From NCBI RefSeq assembly GCF_002101675.1, contig NZ_LQOY01000133.1:1-45627 (forward strand): DNA of 45,627 nucleotides, in the 5' to 3' direction. This stretch comes from Mycobacterium gordonae. Its GTDB lineage: Bacteria > Actinomycetota > Actinomycetes > Mycobacteriales > Mycobacteriaceae. The position numbers were made by a program, and so were the translations under genes. The notes below the pieces were generated by a model. That model was given only the letters and a program-made list of their open reading frames with translations, ran no database searches and was not told the origin of the DNA. Below are positions 33,743 to 42,474 of the stretch, one piece after another. The stretch's first letter is position 1. Each line of letters begins with the position of its first letter.

Positions 33743-34324
33743 CTACCCGTGCGGGCGCTGCAGGACGGCGAACTCCCGAACGCCGCTAGCGCTCACTAGG
33801 GCGTCGAGCAGCACGACGCCGTCGTCGGGATCGGGCAGCCCGGTCAGGACGGGGCCGAAGAACGCACGGCCGTCGATCGCGATGATCGGGCTGCCGGCCT
33901 TGTCGCCGAGGGCGTCCTGGCTCGCTGCGTGCGCCCGGCTGACCGCCTCGTCGTATTCGGGATCGTCGAGGGCCTCCGACAGCGATTTCTCGAATCCCAA
34001 ATCCTCAAGGACATCGGCGACGACCTCGGGTGTGACCTGGTCTTTCTGATCGTGCAGCCGGGTACCGATCGGCTCGTAGAGCCGGGCGAAGGCCTGCGGC
34101 CCGTGCCGATCGGTGACCGCCGCAAAGACGCGGCCCAACCGTCGGGACCGTTCGAACATCCGCTGATGCGCGGCGTCGGCGTCTTCGCCCTCATTGAGGA
34201 CCGCCAGGCTCATCTGGCGCAGCGTGACCGGCCGTGTTGTGCGTTCGGCCGCATCGAGCAGCCAACGGGACGTCACCCAGGAGAACGGACATACCGGATC
34301 GAGGTAGAGATCGATTGTGGTCAC
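33743..34324 (-). CDS. DsbA-family thioredoxin-fold protein (Rv2466c-like) with CPFS site
   Basis: The 193-residue protein starts at GTG 34324. It aligns by eye with the M. tuberculosis Rv2466c mycothiol-dependent oxidoreductase: DLYLDPVCPFSWVTSRWLLD, TLRQMSLAVLNEGED, IGTRLHDQKDQVTPEVV, HAASQDALGDKAGSPIIAIDGRAFFGPVL. The active-site motif is Cys12-Pro-Phe-Ser15. Rv2466c has CPWC, so the resolving cysteine is replaced by Ser. The cis-proline (GSPII) is kept. A monothiol, mycothiol-dependent mechanism remains possible. There is no signal peptide, so it is cytoplasmic. It is divergent from ctaD with 80 bases between them. Confidence 0.9.
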   Translation of the reverse strand: MTTIDLYLDPVCPFSWVTSRWLLDAAERTTRPVTLRQMSLAVLNEGEDADAAHQRMFERSRRLGRVFAAVTDRHGPQAFARLYEPIGTRLHDQKDQVTPEVVADVLEDLGFEKSLSEALDDPEYDEAVSRAHAASQDALGDKAGSPIIAIDGRAFFGPVLTGLPDPDDGVVLLDALVSASGVREFAVLQRPHG

Positions 34325-34404
34325 CCGCTCCGCCTAACCACTGCGTTCTCGTTCAAACCAGCCGGTGAGGTTTGAAGCGGTAAAAGCAGGAAATCCGCAC
34401 CGCC

Positions 34405-36150
34405 ATGTCTCTCGCGGAGCCCCAGGCTGCCCCACTCACCGCACGGCGCCCCTTCCCGGCCCGGCTCGGCCCCACGGGCAATCTGGTCTACAAGCTCGTC
34501 ACCACCACCGATCACAAACTGATCGGCATCATGTACGTGGTCACCTGCTTCGTGATGTTCTTCATCGGCGGACTCATGGCACTGATGATGCGCTCCGAGT
34601 TGGCGGCGCCCGGCTTGCAGTTCCTGTCGAACGAGCAGTACAACCAGCTGTTCACCATGCACGGCACGATCATGCTGCTGCTGTACGCCACGCCGATCGT
34701 GTTCGGCTTCGCCAACCTGGTGCTGCCGCTGCAGATCGGCGCACCGGACGTGGCCTTCCCGCGGCTCAACGCCTTCTCGTTCTGGCTGTTCCTGTTCGGC
34801 GGGCTGATCGTGCTGGCGGGCTTCGTCACGCCCGGCGGGGCGGCAGAGTTCGGCTGGACCGCCTACACCCCGCTCAGCGACGCGGTCCACTCGCCGGGCC
34901 CCGGTGCCGACCTGTGGGTCACGGGTCTGATCGTCGCCGGCCTGGGCACCATCCTGGGCGCGGTCAACATGATCACCACCGTGGTGTGCATGCGTGCACC
35001 GGGCATGACGATGTTCCGGATGCCGATCTTCACCTGGAACATCCTGGTGACGTCGGTGCTGGTGCTCATCGCGTTCCCGCTGCTGACGGCCGCCCTCTTC
35101 GGCCTCGCCGCCGACCGCCACCTGGGCGCGCACATCTACGACCCGGCCAACGGCGGAGCCCTGTTGTGGCAACACCTGTTCTGGTTCTTCGGCCACCCAG
35201 AGGTCTACATCATCGCGCTGCCGTTCTTCGGCATCATCACCGAGGTCATCCCGGTGTTCTCTCGGAAGCCCGTCTTCGGTTACACCACACTGGTTTACGC
35301 AACGTTGTCGATCGGCGGCCTGTCGGTCGCGGTGTGGGCGCACCACATGTTCGCCACGGGAGCCGTCCTGCTGCCGTTCTTCTCGTTCATGACGTATCTG
35401 ATCGCGGTTCCGACGGGCATCAAGTTCTTCAACTGGATCGGCACAATGTGGAAGGGCCAGTTGACTTTTGAGACGCCGATGCTCTTCTCGGTCGGGTTCT
35501 TGCTCACCTTCCTGCTCGGTGGGCTGACCGGTGTGATGCTGGCCAGCCCGCCGCTGGACTTCCATGTCACCGATTCCTATTTCGTGGTCGCCCACTTCCA
35601 CTACGTGCTGTTCGGAACCATCGTTTTCGCCACGTACGCCGGCGTCTACTTCTGGTTCCCGAAGATGACCGGCCGGCTGCTCGACGAGCGCTTGGGCAAA
35701 CTGCACTTCTGGCTGACGTTCATCGGATTCCACGTCACGTTCCTGGTCCAGCACTGGCTGGGCGACGCGGGCATGCCGCGGCGCTATGCCGACTATCTGC
35801 CGACCGACAACTTCCAGCCGCTCAATATCGTCTCCACCGTCGGCGCCCTCATCCTGGGTTTGTCGATGTTCCCGTTCGTGTGGAACGTGTTCAAGAGCTG
35901 GCGTTACGGTGAAGTGGTGACCGTCGACGACCCGTGGGGTTACGGCAATTCACTGGAGTGGGCGACGAGTTGCCCGCCGCCGCGGCACAATTTCACCGAA
36001 TTGCCCCGGATCCGTTCGGAGCGGCCGGCTTTCGAGCTGCACTACCCGCACATGGTGCAGCGCATGCGTTCCGAAGCACACATCGGGCGCGCGCACGGTC
36101 CGGGAGACAAGGACGTCACGCGGATCGACGACGTCGAGGTGCGCAGCTGA
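34405..36150 (+). CDS. ctaD: Cytochrome c oxidase subunit I (aa3 type), additional copy
   Basis: The 581-residue protein starts at ATG 34405. It is the heme/copper core of the aa3 oxidase, with 12 membrane helices. Heme and copper ligands are visible: His in LFTMHGTIMLL, GHPEVYIIALP (Cu-B His and the cross-linked Tyr), WAHHMFATGA, and VVAHFHYVLFG. Proton channel residues (NxxxxxN in NLVLPLQ...NAFSFW) are in place. The C-terminal tail GYGNSLEWATSCPPPRHNFTELPRIRSERPAFELHYPHMV is the mycobacterial form. It is close to M. tuberculosis CtaD, but the usual neighbour serB2 is absent, and it sits alone between a DsbA gene and a ketosynthase-like gene. I infer that it may be a paralogue of the main ctaD. 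Confidence 0.95.
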   Translation: MSLAEPQAAPLTARRPFPARLGPTGNLVYKLVTTTDHKLIGIMYVVTCFVMFFIGGLMALMMRSELAAPGLQFLSNEQYNQLFTMHGTIMLLLYATPIVFGFANLVLPLQIGAPDVAFPRLNAFSFWLFLFGGLIVLAGFVTPGGAAEFGWTAYTPLSDAVHSPGPGADLWVTGLIVAGLGTILGAVNMITTVVCMRAPGMTMFRMPIFTWNILVTSVLVLIAFPLLTAALFGLAADRHLGAHIYDPANGGALLWQHLFWFFGHPEVYIIALPFFGIITEVIPVFSRKPVFGYTTLVYATLSIGGLSVAVWAHHMFATGAVLLPFFSFMTYLIAVPTGIKFFNWIGTMWKGQLTFETPMLFSVGFLLTFLLGGLTGVMLASPPLDFHVTDSYFVVAHFHYVLFGTIVFATYAGVYFWFPKMTGRLLDERLGKLHFWLTFIGFHVTFLVQHWLGDAGMPRRYADYLPTDNFQPLNIVSTVGALILGLSMFPFVWNVFKSWRYGEVVTVDDPWGYGNSLEWATSCPPPRHNFTELPRIRSERPAFELHYPHMVQRMRSEAHIGRAHGPGDKDVTRIDDVEVRS

Positions 36151-36160
36151 TTCTCGGCGC

Positions 36161-37411
36161 TTACGCCGCGCCGAACACCAGGGCAACGTTGTTTCCGCCG
36201 AGTCCCAACGACTGCTTGACGGCGTAGCGGTAGTGGCCGCGGCGCGGCTCACCGGCGACCACGTCGAGCTCGATATCGGGATCGGACTCACCGAAATTCA
36301 GTGTGGGCGGGACGATTTGGTCGCGCAGAGCCTGCACGGTCAGCACCGACTCGACCGCGCCGGCGGCGCCCAGTGAATTGCCCAGCGCGGCCTTGGGCGC
36401 GTACACCGCCGGTGCGTGGTCACCCAGGGCCCGACGGATGGCGCGGGCCTCGGCCGCGTCTCCGAACGTCGTTCCGGCCGCGTGCGCATTGATCAGGTCG
36501 ATGTCCGCGGGGTTCAGGCCGGCCAGATACACGGCACGGGTGATGGCGGCACCGGCGCGTTCGCCCGCAGGGTCCGGCATCACGGCGTCGCATCCGTCGG
36601 ACGTGACAGCAGCGCCCATCAACCGGGCCAGGATCGGCGCGCCCCGTGCTTTCGCGTGCTCCTCGGTTTCCACCAGCAACATCGCGCCACCTTCGCTCAA
36701 CACCATGCCGTCACGGTGTCTGTCGAACGGACGGCAGGCGCCGGTCGGGTCGTCGTTGTTGGTCGAGAGCATGCCCAGGCGCCAGAAGGTGGCGAGGGGC
36801 ACCGCCTCGATCACGGTCTCGACGCCGCCGCAGATCGCCATGTCGGCCTCGCCCAGGACGATGCTCTGCCAGGCCTGGGCAATGGCCGCGGTGCCCGACG
36901 CGTCGGCCATCACCGACGTCTCCACGCCCGCCTTGGCCTCGCGGTCGAGCCCGATGGCGGCGGCGGGGGCGTTGGGCATGTGCTTCTGCACCGAGATCGG
37001 CGAGATCGCGCGCAGGCCCTTGACCTTCCAGATGTTGTGCCACAGGGGGATGTCCTCGGTGCTGCCCAGGCCCAGGCCGACCGACACCATCAACCGATTG
37101 GTGTCGACCTCGGGCGAGCCGGCCTGCTCCCACAGCCGCCGGCTCACCACCGCGGACAATTTCTGCATGAACGCCAATCGGCGCAGCTCGACGCGGCCGA
37201 ATTGCTCGTCCAGGTCTTCGCGCAGCTCACCCCCGATCCGCACCGGCGAGTCGAACTCCTCGACGAACTCCTTGTCCAGTTTGCGAATACCACTGCTGCC
37301 CTGCAGCAATTGCTGCCAGGTTTCCTCGGCATCCGGCGCAAGTGCCGTTGTGGACGCCACCCCGGTGACGACGACGTCGGGCAATCCCTCGCCGGTTCTC
37401 AACGCTGCCAT
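36161..37411 (-). CDS. KasB-like beta-ketoacyl synthase homologue lacking catalytic Cys and one His
   Basis: The 416-residue protein starts at ATG 37411 and follows KasB along its length: VVTGVASTTALAPDAEETW, RLMVSVGLGLGSTEDI, ICGGVETVIEAVP, STNNDDPTGACRPFDRHRDGMVLSEGGAMLLVETEEHAKARGAPILAR and LDVVAGEPRRGHYRYAVKQSLGLGGNNVALVFG. Of the catalytic triad, only His310 (INAHAAGT) is kept. The nucleophile Cys is Asp170 (VMADASGT) and the second His is Asn345 (KAALGNSLGAAG). The lysine before ALG is kept. Condensation is therefore not expected. It could be a chain-length-factor-like partner, a regulatory subunit or a decarboxylase-like protein. It converges on ctaD, 10 bases apart. Confidence 0.92.
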   Translation of the reverse strand: MAALRTGEGLPDVVVTGVASTTALAPDAEETWQQLLQGSSGIRKLDKEFVEEFDSPVRIGGELREDLDEQFGRVELRRLAFMQKLSAVVSRRLWEQAGSPEVDTNRLMVSVGLGLGSTEDIPLWHNIWKVKGLRAISPISVQKHMPNAPAAAIGLDREAKAGVETSVMADASGTAAIAQAWQSIVLGEADMAICGGVETVIEAVPLATFWRLGMLSTNNDDPTGACRPFDRHRDGMVLSEGGAMLLVETEEHAKARGAPILARLMGAAVTSDGCDAVMPDPAGERAGAAITRAVYLAGLNPADIDLINAHAAGTTFGDAAEARAIRRALGDHAPAVYAPKAALGNSLGAAGAVESVLTVQALRDQIVPPTLNFGESDPDIELDVVAGEPRRGHYRYAVKQSLGLGGNNVALVFGAA

Positions 37412-37641
37412 GCCACTCGCTGCCTAGTGTCGAACATCGACGTCACGTCCCCCTCCAGGAGCCACGCCCGCTACAGATATCAACTTCCCAAGAAGTGCCG
37501 ATGAAAACCTGTTACCGGCAGTCGGCATCATGATAAACAGCGGCGCCGGAGCCGAAAAGACCATCGTCAACTCTGTGGTGCTGCGCGCCACGTTTTCGGC
37601 ACCTGGCTGCGGGTAAAACTTCCGGTCTGTCGACCTCGCTG

Positions 37642-38892
37642 ATGCACGGAATTGTGCCCGCGGTGGTGCAATTGGTCACCATCGCGGCGCTGCTCTATGC
37701 CATCGGTCGGCGCCGGCGGCTGGTTGTGGCGGGCGTGATTGTGGGAGCGGCGAGTGTCGCGGCGGCGCATTGGACTTACGAAACGCTCGGTATCGCAAGT
37801 GAGCCGGCGCCGTGGCAACTTTGGCTGTGGGTCTTCCTCTTCGGGCTGGCCGCCGCGGTCCTGATCGCCGGGTGGCCCGGTGCGAACGGGTGGCGACGCA
37901 ATGCCTCGGTGTTCGCGGTCTCGTTCTGCTTGCTCAGCGCCGGTCTGACGATCAACGGCTGGCTGGGCTACTTTCCCACCGTCGACGCCGCATGGAGCCA
38001 GCTGACCGACAGGCCGTTGCGGGATCAGGTCCACATCGGAACCGCCTACCGGATGCAGCGCAAAAACGTTGCGGTGCAACACGGGAAATTGGTGGCGGTG
38101 ACCACGGGGAGTCGGGTGTCCGGGTTTTCACACCGTCGCGAGTGGGTTTACCTGCCTCCGGCGTGGTTCAGCGGAGCGCAGCTTCCGGCGATCCTGATGA
38201 TCGGGGGCGAATTCGGCACACCGGCGGACTGGATTCGCGTCGGCGATGCCACAAGTGCTCTCGATGCGTATGCCGCGGCGCACGACGGCATTGCGCCGAT
38301 CGCCGTATTCGCCGACGCCACCGGCGGATTCGCCGTCGACACCGAGTGCGTCGACGGACCGCGCGGGAACGCCGCAGCGCACCTGACCCAGGAAGTGGTT
38401 CCGGCGGTCGGCGCACTGTTCGGCGTTGACGGACAACGGAAGTGGGGTGTCGTCGGGTTCTCCTCCGGTGGTACCTGCGCGGTCACTCTGGCGGTCATGC
38501 ATCCCGAGACCTTCAGTGCGTTCGTAGACATCGGCGGCGACATCGGCCCGAATGCCGGCACGCGGGAACAGACCATCGACCGGCTCTTCGGCGGTGACGC
38601 CGAGGCGTACTGGCGCTTCGACCCGAGGACGGTGATGAGCCGGCACGGCCCGTACGCCGACCTGTCGGGCCTCTTCGCTGTTCCCGGGACATCAGCGGAT
38701 CGCGACGGCGTCGGGCAGGACGCGGCGGAGTCGCTGTGTGCGGCGGGTCGAGCTGAGGGCATTTCGTGCGAGGTGACGGCGCTGCCGGGCAAACATGACT
38801 GGCCGTCGGCGGCGGCAGCGTTCGCGGTGACGTTGCCCTGGCTGGCCGGGCGGTTGGGCAAGCCTGATGAGAAAGGGCCTGGGAGGGCGTAA
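37642..38892 (+). CDS. Membrane-anchored alpha/beta-hydrolase esterase (antigen 85/esterase D-like)
   Basis: The 416-residue protein starts at ATG 37642. Residues 1-115 contain about four membrane segments (IVPAVVQLVTIAALLYAIG, LVVAGVIVGAASVAAAHW, LWLWVFLFGLAAAVLIAGW, VFAVSFCLLSAGLTINGWLGY). The rest is an external esterase domain: REWVYLPPAWFSGAQLPAILMIGG, AVFADATGGFAVDTECVDGPRGNAAAHLTQEVVPAV, nucleophile GFSSGGTCAVTLAVMHPETFSAFVDIGGD, and catalytic His in LPGKHDWPSAAAAF. The order matches mycobacterial membrane proteins related to the antigen 85 mycolyltransferases, so an acyl ester or cell-wall lipid is a plausible substrate. The 230 bases upstream (37412-37641) hold no gene I can support. 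Confidence 0.88.
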   Translation: MHGIVPAVVQLVTIAALLYAIGRRRRLVVAGVIVGAASVAAAHWTYETLGIASEPAPWQLWLWVFLFGLAAAVLIAGWPGANGWRRNASVFAVSFCLLSAGLTINGWLGYFPTVDAAWSQLTDRPLRDQVHIGTAYRMQRKNVAVQHGKLVAVTTGSRVSGFSHRREWVYLPPAWFSGAQLPAILMIGGEFGTPADWIRVGDATSALDAYAAAHDGIAPIAVFADATGGFAVDTECVDGPRGNAAAHLTQEVVPAVGALFGVDGQRKWGVVGFSSGGTCAVTLAVMHPETFSAFVDIGGDIGPNAGTREQTIDRLFGGDAEAYWRFDPRTVMSRHGPYADLSGLFAVPGTSADRDGVGQDAAESLCAAGRAEGISCEVTALPGKHDWPSAAAAFAVTLPWLAGRLGKPDEKGPGRA

Positions 38893-39015
38893 ATCCCGCC
38901 CCGATGGCCGGACAGCTAGTCCCAACACCGCCATGTTGGGATCGGTAGCCCGCCAGGGGTGTCAAGACTTGCCCAACCCGCACTGCGCACGGGAAGTGCA
39001 ACGAAGGGACCGGGC

Positions 39016-41874
39016 ATGCAACACGAATGCGATTCTGAGCCGGAGCGGCATGTCTGGCGGGATCTGGTGAACCCGCTGATCGCAAGGGACGCAGACCTTG
39101 CGGCGCTGGAGGAAGCACTCGAAGATGCCCGACGCGGAACGGGGCGGGTGCGGGTGGTGACCGGCGATGCCGGTATGGGCAAGACGCGGCTGGCCCGCGA
39201 ACTCAGCCGCCGGGCCGAGGAGCGTGGCTGTGCCGCGCTGTGGGGTGGGTGCCGGGAGCTTGCGTTGCCGTTTCTGCCCTTCTGCGAGGCAATCGCCAGC
39301 TATCTGGCTACCGCCGATGTGGCGGAGTTTCGAGAGCGGCTCGGGCCGGCGGCCGGCGCGGTGGGCGCGATCGTCCCGGAACTGTCCGACGGGTTGCCCT
39401 CGCGGGACGATCTTTTCGGTGCGCCGGTCCGGCTGCAGCTCTTCGAGGGCGTGGTGACGGTGCTGCGCACCGTGGCGGCCCGGTCGGGTGCGCTGCTGGT
39501 GGTCGAGGATGTGCATTGGGCCGATGCGTCGACGCGCGCCCTGATCGACTTCGTTGCCCGGCGCACCCGCAGGCTTCCGTTGCTGTTGGTGGTGACCGAC
39601 CGATCCGATGAGGGTGGTGCGACCCACCCTGCGCGCATGATGCTCGATGGGTGGCGGCGCGGCGACCTGGCCGGCGTGCTCCGTTTGTCGCGGTTGACCC
39701 GGCATGATGTCCGGCGTCTGGTGTGCGCCCGGCTCGACGTCGAACGGGTCAGCAGCAAGTTGGTCGACATGCTGGTGCACCGCAGCGAGGGTGTGCCATA
39801 CGCGGTCGAGGAGTTGCTCGAAGCGGCGATCAGGTCAGGGCATGTATTCCGGCGTGACGAGGGATGGCAGTGTTCGGAGCTGTCCGGGCTTCATCTGCCC
39901 AGCACCCTGGCGGGCGGCATTGTGCAGCGACTCGATCGCCTGGAGCCCGACTATCAGCGCGTCGTGACGGCTGCGGCGGTGCTGGGAAGCACCTTCGATC
40001 CCGGGTTGCTGTCGGGGCTGACCGGGCTGCGCCCCCAGGTGGTGTGGGCTGCCCTGAGGGAAGCGACGCGCGCGCGGCTGGTGGAAACCGACCCGGCCCA
40101 CCGCGGCCGGCTCCGGTTTCGGCACGCTCTCACCTATGAGGCCGTGCGCGCCGCGGTGCCGGTCTGGGAAGCCACCGCCTTGCACAGCCGGGCTGCTGAC
40201 GCGCTCGCGGCGACAATACCGCCGGCGCCGGTGATCGAGCGGAGCCGTCACCTGCTGGCCGCCGGGCGTGCGGCCGACGCCGCGCCCCTGTGCGCCCAGG
40301 CGGCTGAGCTGACCTCGCGGACGGGAGCATTTGCCGAGGCGGCGACGCTGTATGACCACGCGCTCGTCAACGTCGTCGACCCGGTCGAGCGCGGGAATCT
40401 GTTGTGCGAGCGCGGTCGCATGCTGCTCGCCAGTGGAGATCCCGCGGCCGCGATCGCCCCGCTGCAAGAGGGTGTGGAACTGCTGGGAGAAGCCGAAAAT
40501 GCGTTGATGGCAAAGCTTCTCATCGTCCTGGGTTCGGTGCAACTGGCCCTCGGTGAGCATCAGGCCGCTCTGGATGTATTCGAGCGGGCGCGTCTGTTAC
40601 TCGAAACCTCGCTGCCGGGTCCGGATCTGGCCTTGCTGTACGCGCGCCTGGCGATGTGGCACGACTCCAACCTCGAAGGTGCGGCCGGTCTGGCCTGTGC
40701 CGATCGCGCGCTGGCGCTGGCCGAGGAGTCCGATGCCAAGCATGCCCGCGCCGCGGCGTTGATCTACCGTGGTGCGGCGCTGTGCGAGCTCGGGCGCCGC
40801 GACGAGGGTGTGGCGGTGATCGACCGCGGGATCGCGGAGGCGATGCGGCTGAGGTTGCCCGAAGAATTCGGCGCCGGAATCATCATCAGCGTTTTCCAGA
40901 AGGCTTTGGCGATGCGGGCCGGCGAGTTGTCAGCGGTGGTCGACCTGATCCGCAACAACGCCCGCACCCTGGACCCGGGCCCCGAGGTGCTGGCTCTGCT
41001 CGTCGAGGCGGTACAGAGCCGGTTCCTGGGCGACATCGACCAATGTGAGGCGGCCGCCCTGGCTGTGCTCGACGCCTGTGAAGGTGTTCCCGCCGGGTTG
41101 TCGTCCTTCCTCGGGCGGGAGCTCTTGGCGTGGGTGCGGCTGCAGCAGGGCCGGCTGCACGAAGCCGAGGCGCTGCTGGAAGACCTCGGGCCGCGCGACG
41201 GGTGGTGGCACCGCATCTGCGGCCCTAGCCGGGTCGAACTGGCCGTGGCGCGGGGAGGGGACCCTGCCGCCGCTGCCAATGCGGCGAGAACCCTGCTGGA
41301 GCGGGTGCCCGTACTGGCCAGCGACCCCTTCGTCGCGCGCATCGTGGTGCCCGCGTTGCTGGCAGCCGGGTCCGAAGCCGAGGCCGAGCAGTGTGTGAGC
41401 GCCGCCCTCGGTCCGGACCGCCACCCATTGGCGGTGGGTGCGGCGGCCGATCTCGCCGCCTACCGCGGTGATTCGAGGGGCGCCGTCGCGCTGTACCGGG
41501 AGGCCGCCGACGCCGCCGCGGCGGCGGGCTACCGCGCGATCGCGGCGGGCTACCGCAACGGGCTCGCCGGGGCCGCCAGGTCGGCGCCGGCGGCCGCGTC
41601 GACGGAAGCAGCCCAGCCCGCCCGCACGCTCAGCCGGCGCGAGTTGGAACTCTTGGCTTTGCTCGCCCACGGCAAGACAGATCAGCAAATCGCGCAGAGC
41701 CTGGTCATCTCGCTGCGGACCGTGCGATCCCACCTGGATCGGATCCGCGACAAGACCGGGCGCCGACGTCGTCCGCAGTTGACGCTGCTGGCAATTGAAT
41801 TGGGCTTGCTGGACAAGCAAGTTGGGCAGAAATACCCACGCGCCGGGGCCGCGAGTCTGCACCTGGCTCGATGA
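39016..41874 (+). CDS. Large ATPase LuxR-family transcriptional regulator (LAL/MalT-like)
   Basis: The start is ATG 39016, with AAGGGA about six bases upstream; the frame opens at 38959. The 952-residue protein has an N-terminal AAA/STAND ATPase (Walker A GDAGMGKT at 50-57, Walker B LLVVEDVHWAD near 165). A long helical repeat region follows from about 350 to 850 (for example AVLRAARLLLETSL-type helices with ALYDHALVNVVDPVERGNLLCERG). The C-terminal LuxR helix-turn-helix is at about 875-935 (LSRRELELLALLAHGKTDQQIAQSLVISLRTVRSHLDRIRDKTG). Such regulators bind ATP and an inducer and activate nearby genes. It lies directly upstream of PE and PPE genes. Its last codons include one arm of an inverted repeat found also before the PPE gene. 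Confidence 0.92.
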   Translation: MQHECDSEPERHVWRDLVNPLIARDADLAALEEALEDARRGTGRVRVVTGDAGMGKTRLARELSRRAEERGCAALWGGCRELALPFLPFCEAIASYLATADVAEFRERLGPAAGAVGAIVPELSDGLPSRDDLFGAPVRLQLFEGVVTVLRTVAARSGALLVVEDVHWADASTRALIDFVARRTRRLPLLLVVTDRSDEGGATHPARMMLDGWRRGDLAGVLRLSRLTRHDVRRLVCARLDVERVSSKLVDMLVHRSEGVPYAVEELLEAAIRSGHVFRRDEGWQCSELSGLHLPSTLAGGIVQRLDRLEPDYQRVVTAAAVLGSTFDPGLLSGLTGLRPQVVWAALREATRARLVETDPAHRGRLRFRHALTYEAVRAAVPVWEATALHSRAADALAATIPPAPVIERSRHLLAAGRAADAAPLCAQAAELTSRTGAFAEAATLYDHALVNVVDPVERGNLLCERGRMLLASGDPAAAIAPLQEGVELLGEAENALMAKLLIVLGSVQLALGEHQAALDVFERARLLLETSLPGPDLALLYARLAMWHDSNLEGAAGLACADRALALAEESDAKHARAAALIYRGAALCELGRRDEGVAVIDRGIAEAMRLRLPEEFGAGIIISVFQKALAMRAGELSAVVDLIRNNARTLDPGPEVLALLVEAVQSRFLGDIDQCEAAALAVLDACEGVPAGLSSFLGRELLAWVRLQQGRLHEAEALLEDLGPRDGWWHRICGPSRVELAVARGGDPAAAANAARTLLERVPVLASDPFVARIVVPALLAAGSEAEAEQCVSAALGPDRHPLAVGAAADLAAYRGDSRGAVALYREAADAAAAAGYRAIAAGYRNGLAGAARSAPAAASTEAAQPARTLSRRELELLALLAHGKTDQQIAQSLVISLRTVRSHLDRIRDKTGRRRRPQLTLLAIELGLLDKQVGQKYPRAGAASLHLAR

Positions 41875-41918
41875 GCCGCCACGCCTTAAAGATTGGGTAT
41901 TTCGGCCCCTTTCTCACG
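41830..41918. repeat. Inverted-repeat upstream element, copy 1 (before PE gene)
   Basis: AAATACCCA at 41830-41838, inside the last codons of the LuxR gene, is the exact reverse complement of TGGGTATTT at 41894-41902, with a 55-base loop. The right arm begins a 28-base block (41891-41918, GATTGGGTATTTCGgCCCC..CACG) that recurs with three mismatches before the PPE gene. The PE start codon lies 60 bases downstream. It could be a promoter/operator element, a terminator-like structure or a small mobile repeat. Confidence 0.65.
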
Positions 41919-41978
41919 AGTTGCAGGGGCGACATTCTGGTGAGCGCTGTGAACCCGTGAATTGTGAGGTGGCTTCGG

Positions 41979-42281
41979 ATGTTCGTCGTTACAGCGCCCG
42001 CTGCGTTGACTGCGGCCGCCGCAGACCTGCTTCGTATCGGTTCGGAGCTTCACACCGCCAACTGGGCCGTCGCGGCCCCGATCACTGAAGTCGCAGCCGC
42101 GGGAGCCGACGAGGTGTCGGCCTTCATCGCGACCTTGTTTTGCGGGCACGCCCAGGCGTACCGACAGGTGAGCGGCCAGGCGGCAGCGTTCCACGACAAG
42201 TTCGTGCAAATTCTTCATGCTTCCGGAGGCGCGTATGCCGCCGCGGAGGCCGTCAACGCCTCGCCACTGCAGACTGTCTGA
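41979..42281 (+). CDS. PE family protein (PE domain only)
   Basis: The start ATG 41979 has GAGGTGG seven bases upstream. The 100-residue protein is a lone PE domain: FVVTAPAALTAAAADLLRIGSELHTANWAVAAPITEVAAAGADEVSAFIATLFCGHAQAYRQVSGQAAAFHDKFVQIL and the tail GGAYAAAEAVNA. The Pro-Glu pair itself reads PA at the start, and the YxxxD/E-like export signal is replaced by YAAAEA near the C-terminus. Short PE proteins pair with a PPE partner as a four-helix bundle and are exported by a type VII (ESX-5-like) system. The PPE gene follows after 282 bases, so they may be partners. The 282-base gap carries copy 2 of the upstream repeat and no other gene I can support. Confidence 0.88.
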   Translation: MFVVTAPAALTAAAADLLRIGSELHTANWAVAAPITEVAAAGADEVSAFIATLFCGHAQAYRQVSGQAAAFHDKFVQILHASGGAYAAAEAVNASPLQTV

Positions 42282-42381
42282 CGCCGGGCTTGCTCCCTCG
42301 GCAAGCCTGGAACTCTGTGCGGGGCAATGTGTTTGCCCTCATGGCCGTTGAGCTGTGTTTGTCGGGCAAGCGCGTCGTCAC

Positions 42382-42474
42382 AAATACCCACCCCGGCCGG
42401 CCGGCAACGCGCGCACGACTCGACCCGAGCCCTCACCACCCCCGCTGATTGGGTATTTCGACCCCTTTACCACG
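42382..42474. repeat. Inverted-repeat upstream element, copy 2 (before PPE gene)
   Basis: AAATACCCA at 42382-42390 and TGGGTATTT at 42450-42458 form the same inverted pair as copy 1, here with a 59-base loop. The right block at 42447-42474 matches that of copy 1 at 25 of 28 positions. Parts of the loop also align (GACTCGAcccGAGCC against ggCTCGAtGAGCC). The PPE start codon is 89 bases downstream. Confidence 0.65.

Noticed and set aside
34321..35754. 477-codon minus-strand frame opposite ctaD
   Set aside because: It is the complement of a highly conserved oxidase gene and has a low-complexity Glu/His/Arg composition.
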